This document shows positions 5,767 through 5,807 of a stretch of 5,807 nt of DNA, piece after piece. The position numbers and the translations under genes were made by a program. Each line of letters starts with the position of its first letter. Position 1 is the stretch's first letter. This DNA comes from Bacteroidota bacterium (GTDB lineage: Bacteria; Bacteroidota; Bacteroidia; Chitinophagales; Chitinophagaceae). The notes below the pieces were generated by a model, which made no database searches, was not told the origin of the DNA, and saw only the letters and a list, made by a program, of their open reading frames with translations. The stretch lies in the NCBI GenBank assembly GCA_023427575.1, contig JAEZAY010000192.1, positions 1 through 5,807 of the forward strand, read 5' to 3'.

Positions 5767-5807
5767 ATGCGATACTACATTATTATACTATTGCCGTTTT
5801 CCTATAC
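5767..5807 (+). CDS. nosD: Probable nosD, N-terminal codons only
   Basis: ATG 5767 lies 4 bp after the NosL-fusion stop and opens a frame that runs off the window (MRYYIIILLPFSY). The visible residues look like the start of a Sec signal peptide. nosD, encoding a periplasmic beta-helix protein needed for CuZ assembly, usually follows nosL in Bacteroidota nos clusters, so the name rests on context and not on the few residues seen. Confidence 0.5.
   Translation, partial: MRYYIIILLPFSY

Noticed and set aside
1..5807. Search for CRISPR arrays, insertion sequences, tRNA genes or phage genes
   Set aside because: No spaced repeats, transposase-like frames, terminal inverted repeats or tRNA-like folds were seen; the genes form an ordinary respiratory cluster.

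Overview
The window reads as a Bacteroidota (Bacteroidetes) chromosome segment carrying the front end of a clade II nitrous oxide reductase (nos) cluster. The lineage is inferred from A-rich leaders without clear Shine-Dalgarno sequences, -7 elements of the TAnnTTTG type, heavy use of lipoprotein signals, and a Sec-type, lipobox-bearing NosZ. I cannot name a genus; a denitrifying or N2O-respiring relative of the Chitinophagales/Sphingobacteriales/Saprospirales would fit.

Left part (1-1542). The 3' end of an Rrf2-family regulator with a three-cysteine cluster enters from the left edge (+ strand). It converges on a minus-strand gene for a polytopic, histidine-containing membrane protein that resembles heme-copper oxidase subunit I. 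That gene is interrupted by one in-frame TAA: 331 codons, stop, one codon, then 75 more codons opening with an in-frame ATG. I read this as a single roughly 408-codon gene broken by a nonsense codon, or a very recent split.

Middle (1543-2131). A divergent intergenic region of about 590 bp contains no convincing gene. It holds two related 14-bp palindromes, ATGATTAAAATCAT and ATGACTTAAGTCAT, that look like sites for one CRP/FNR-type regulator. One lies before the minus-strand membrane-protein gene and the other before the nos operon. Two plus-oriented terminator-like hairpins lie between them.

Right part (2132-5807). In order: a lipoprotein monoheme cytochrome c, the probable electron donor; NosZ with all seven CuZ histidines and the CuA loop; a strong terminator hairpin; a fusion of a multi-TM membrane domain to a NosL copper lipoprotein through an internal lipobox; and, 4 bp further, the first codons of a probable nosD. 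The products form a coherent periplasmic N2O-reduction module: the cytochrome passes electrons to NosZ, while NosL and the presumed NosD/F/Y serve metal-site assembly. The Rrf2 regulator and the heme-protein-like membrane gene suggest that nitric-oxide or redox sensing and handling sits next to N2O respiration.
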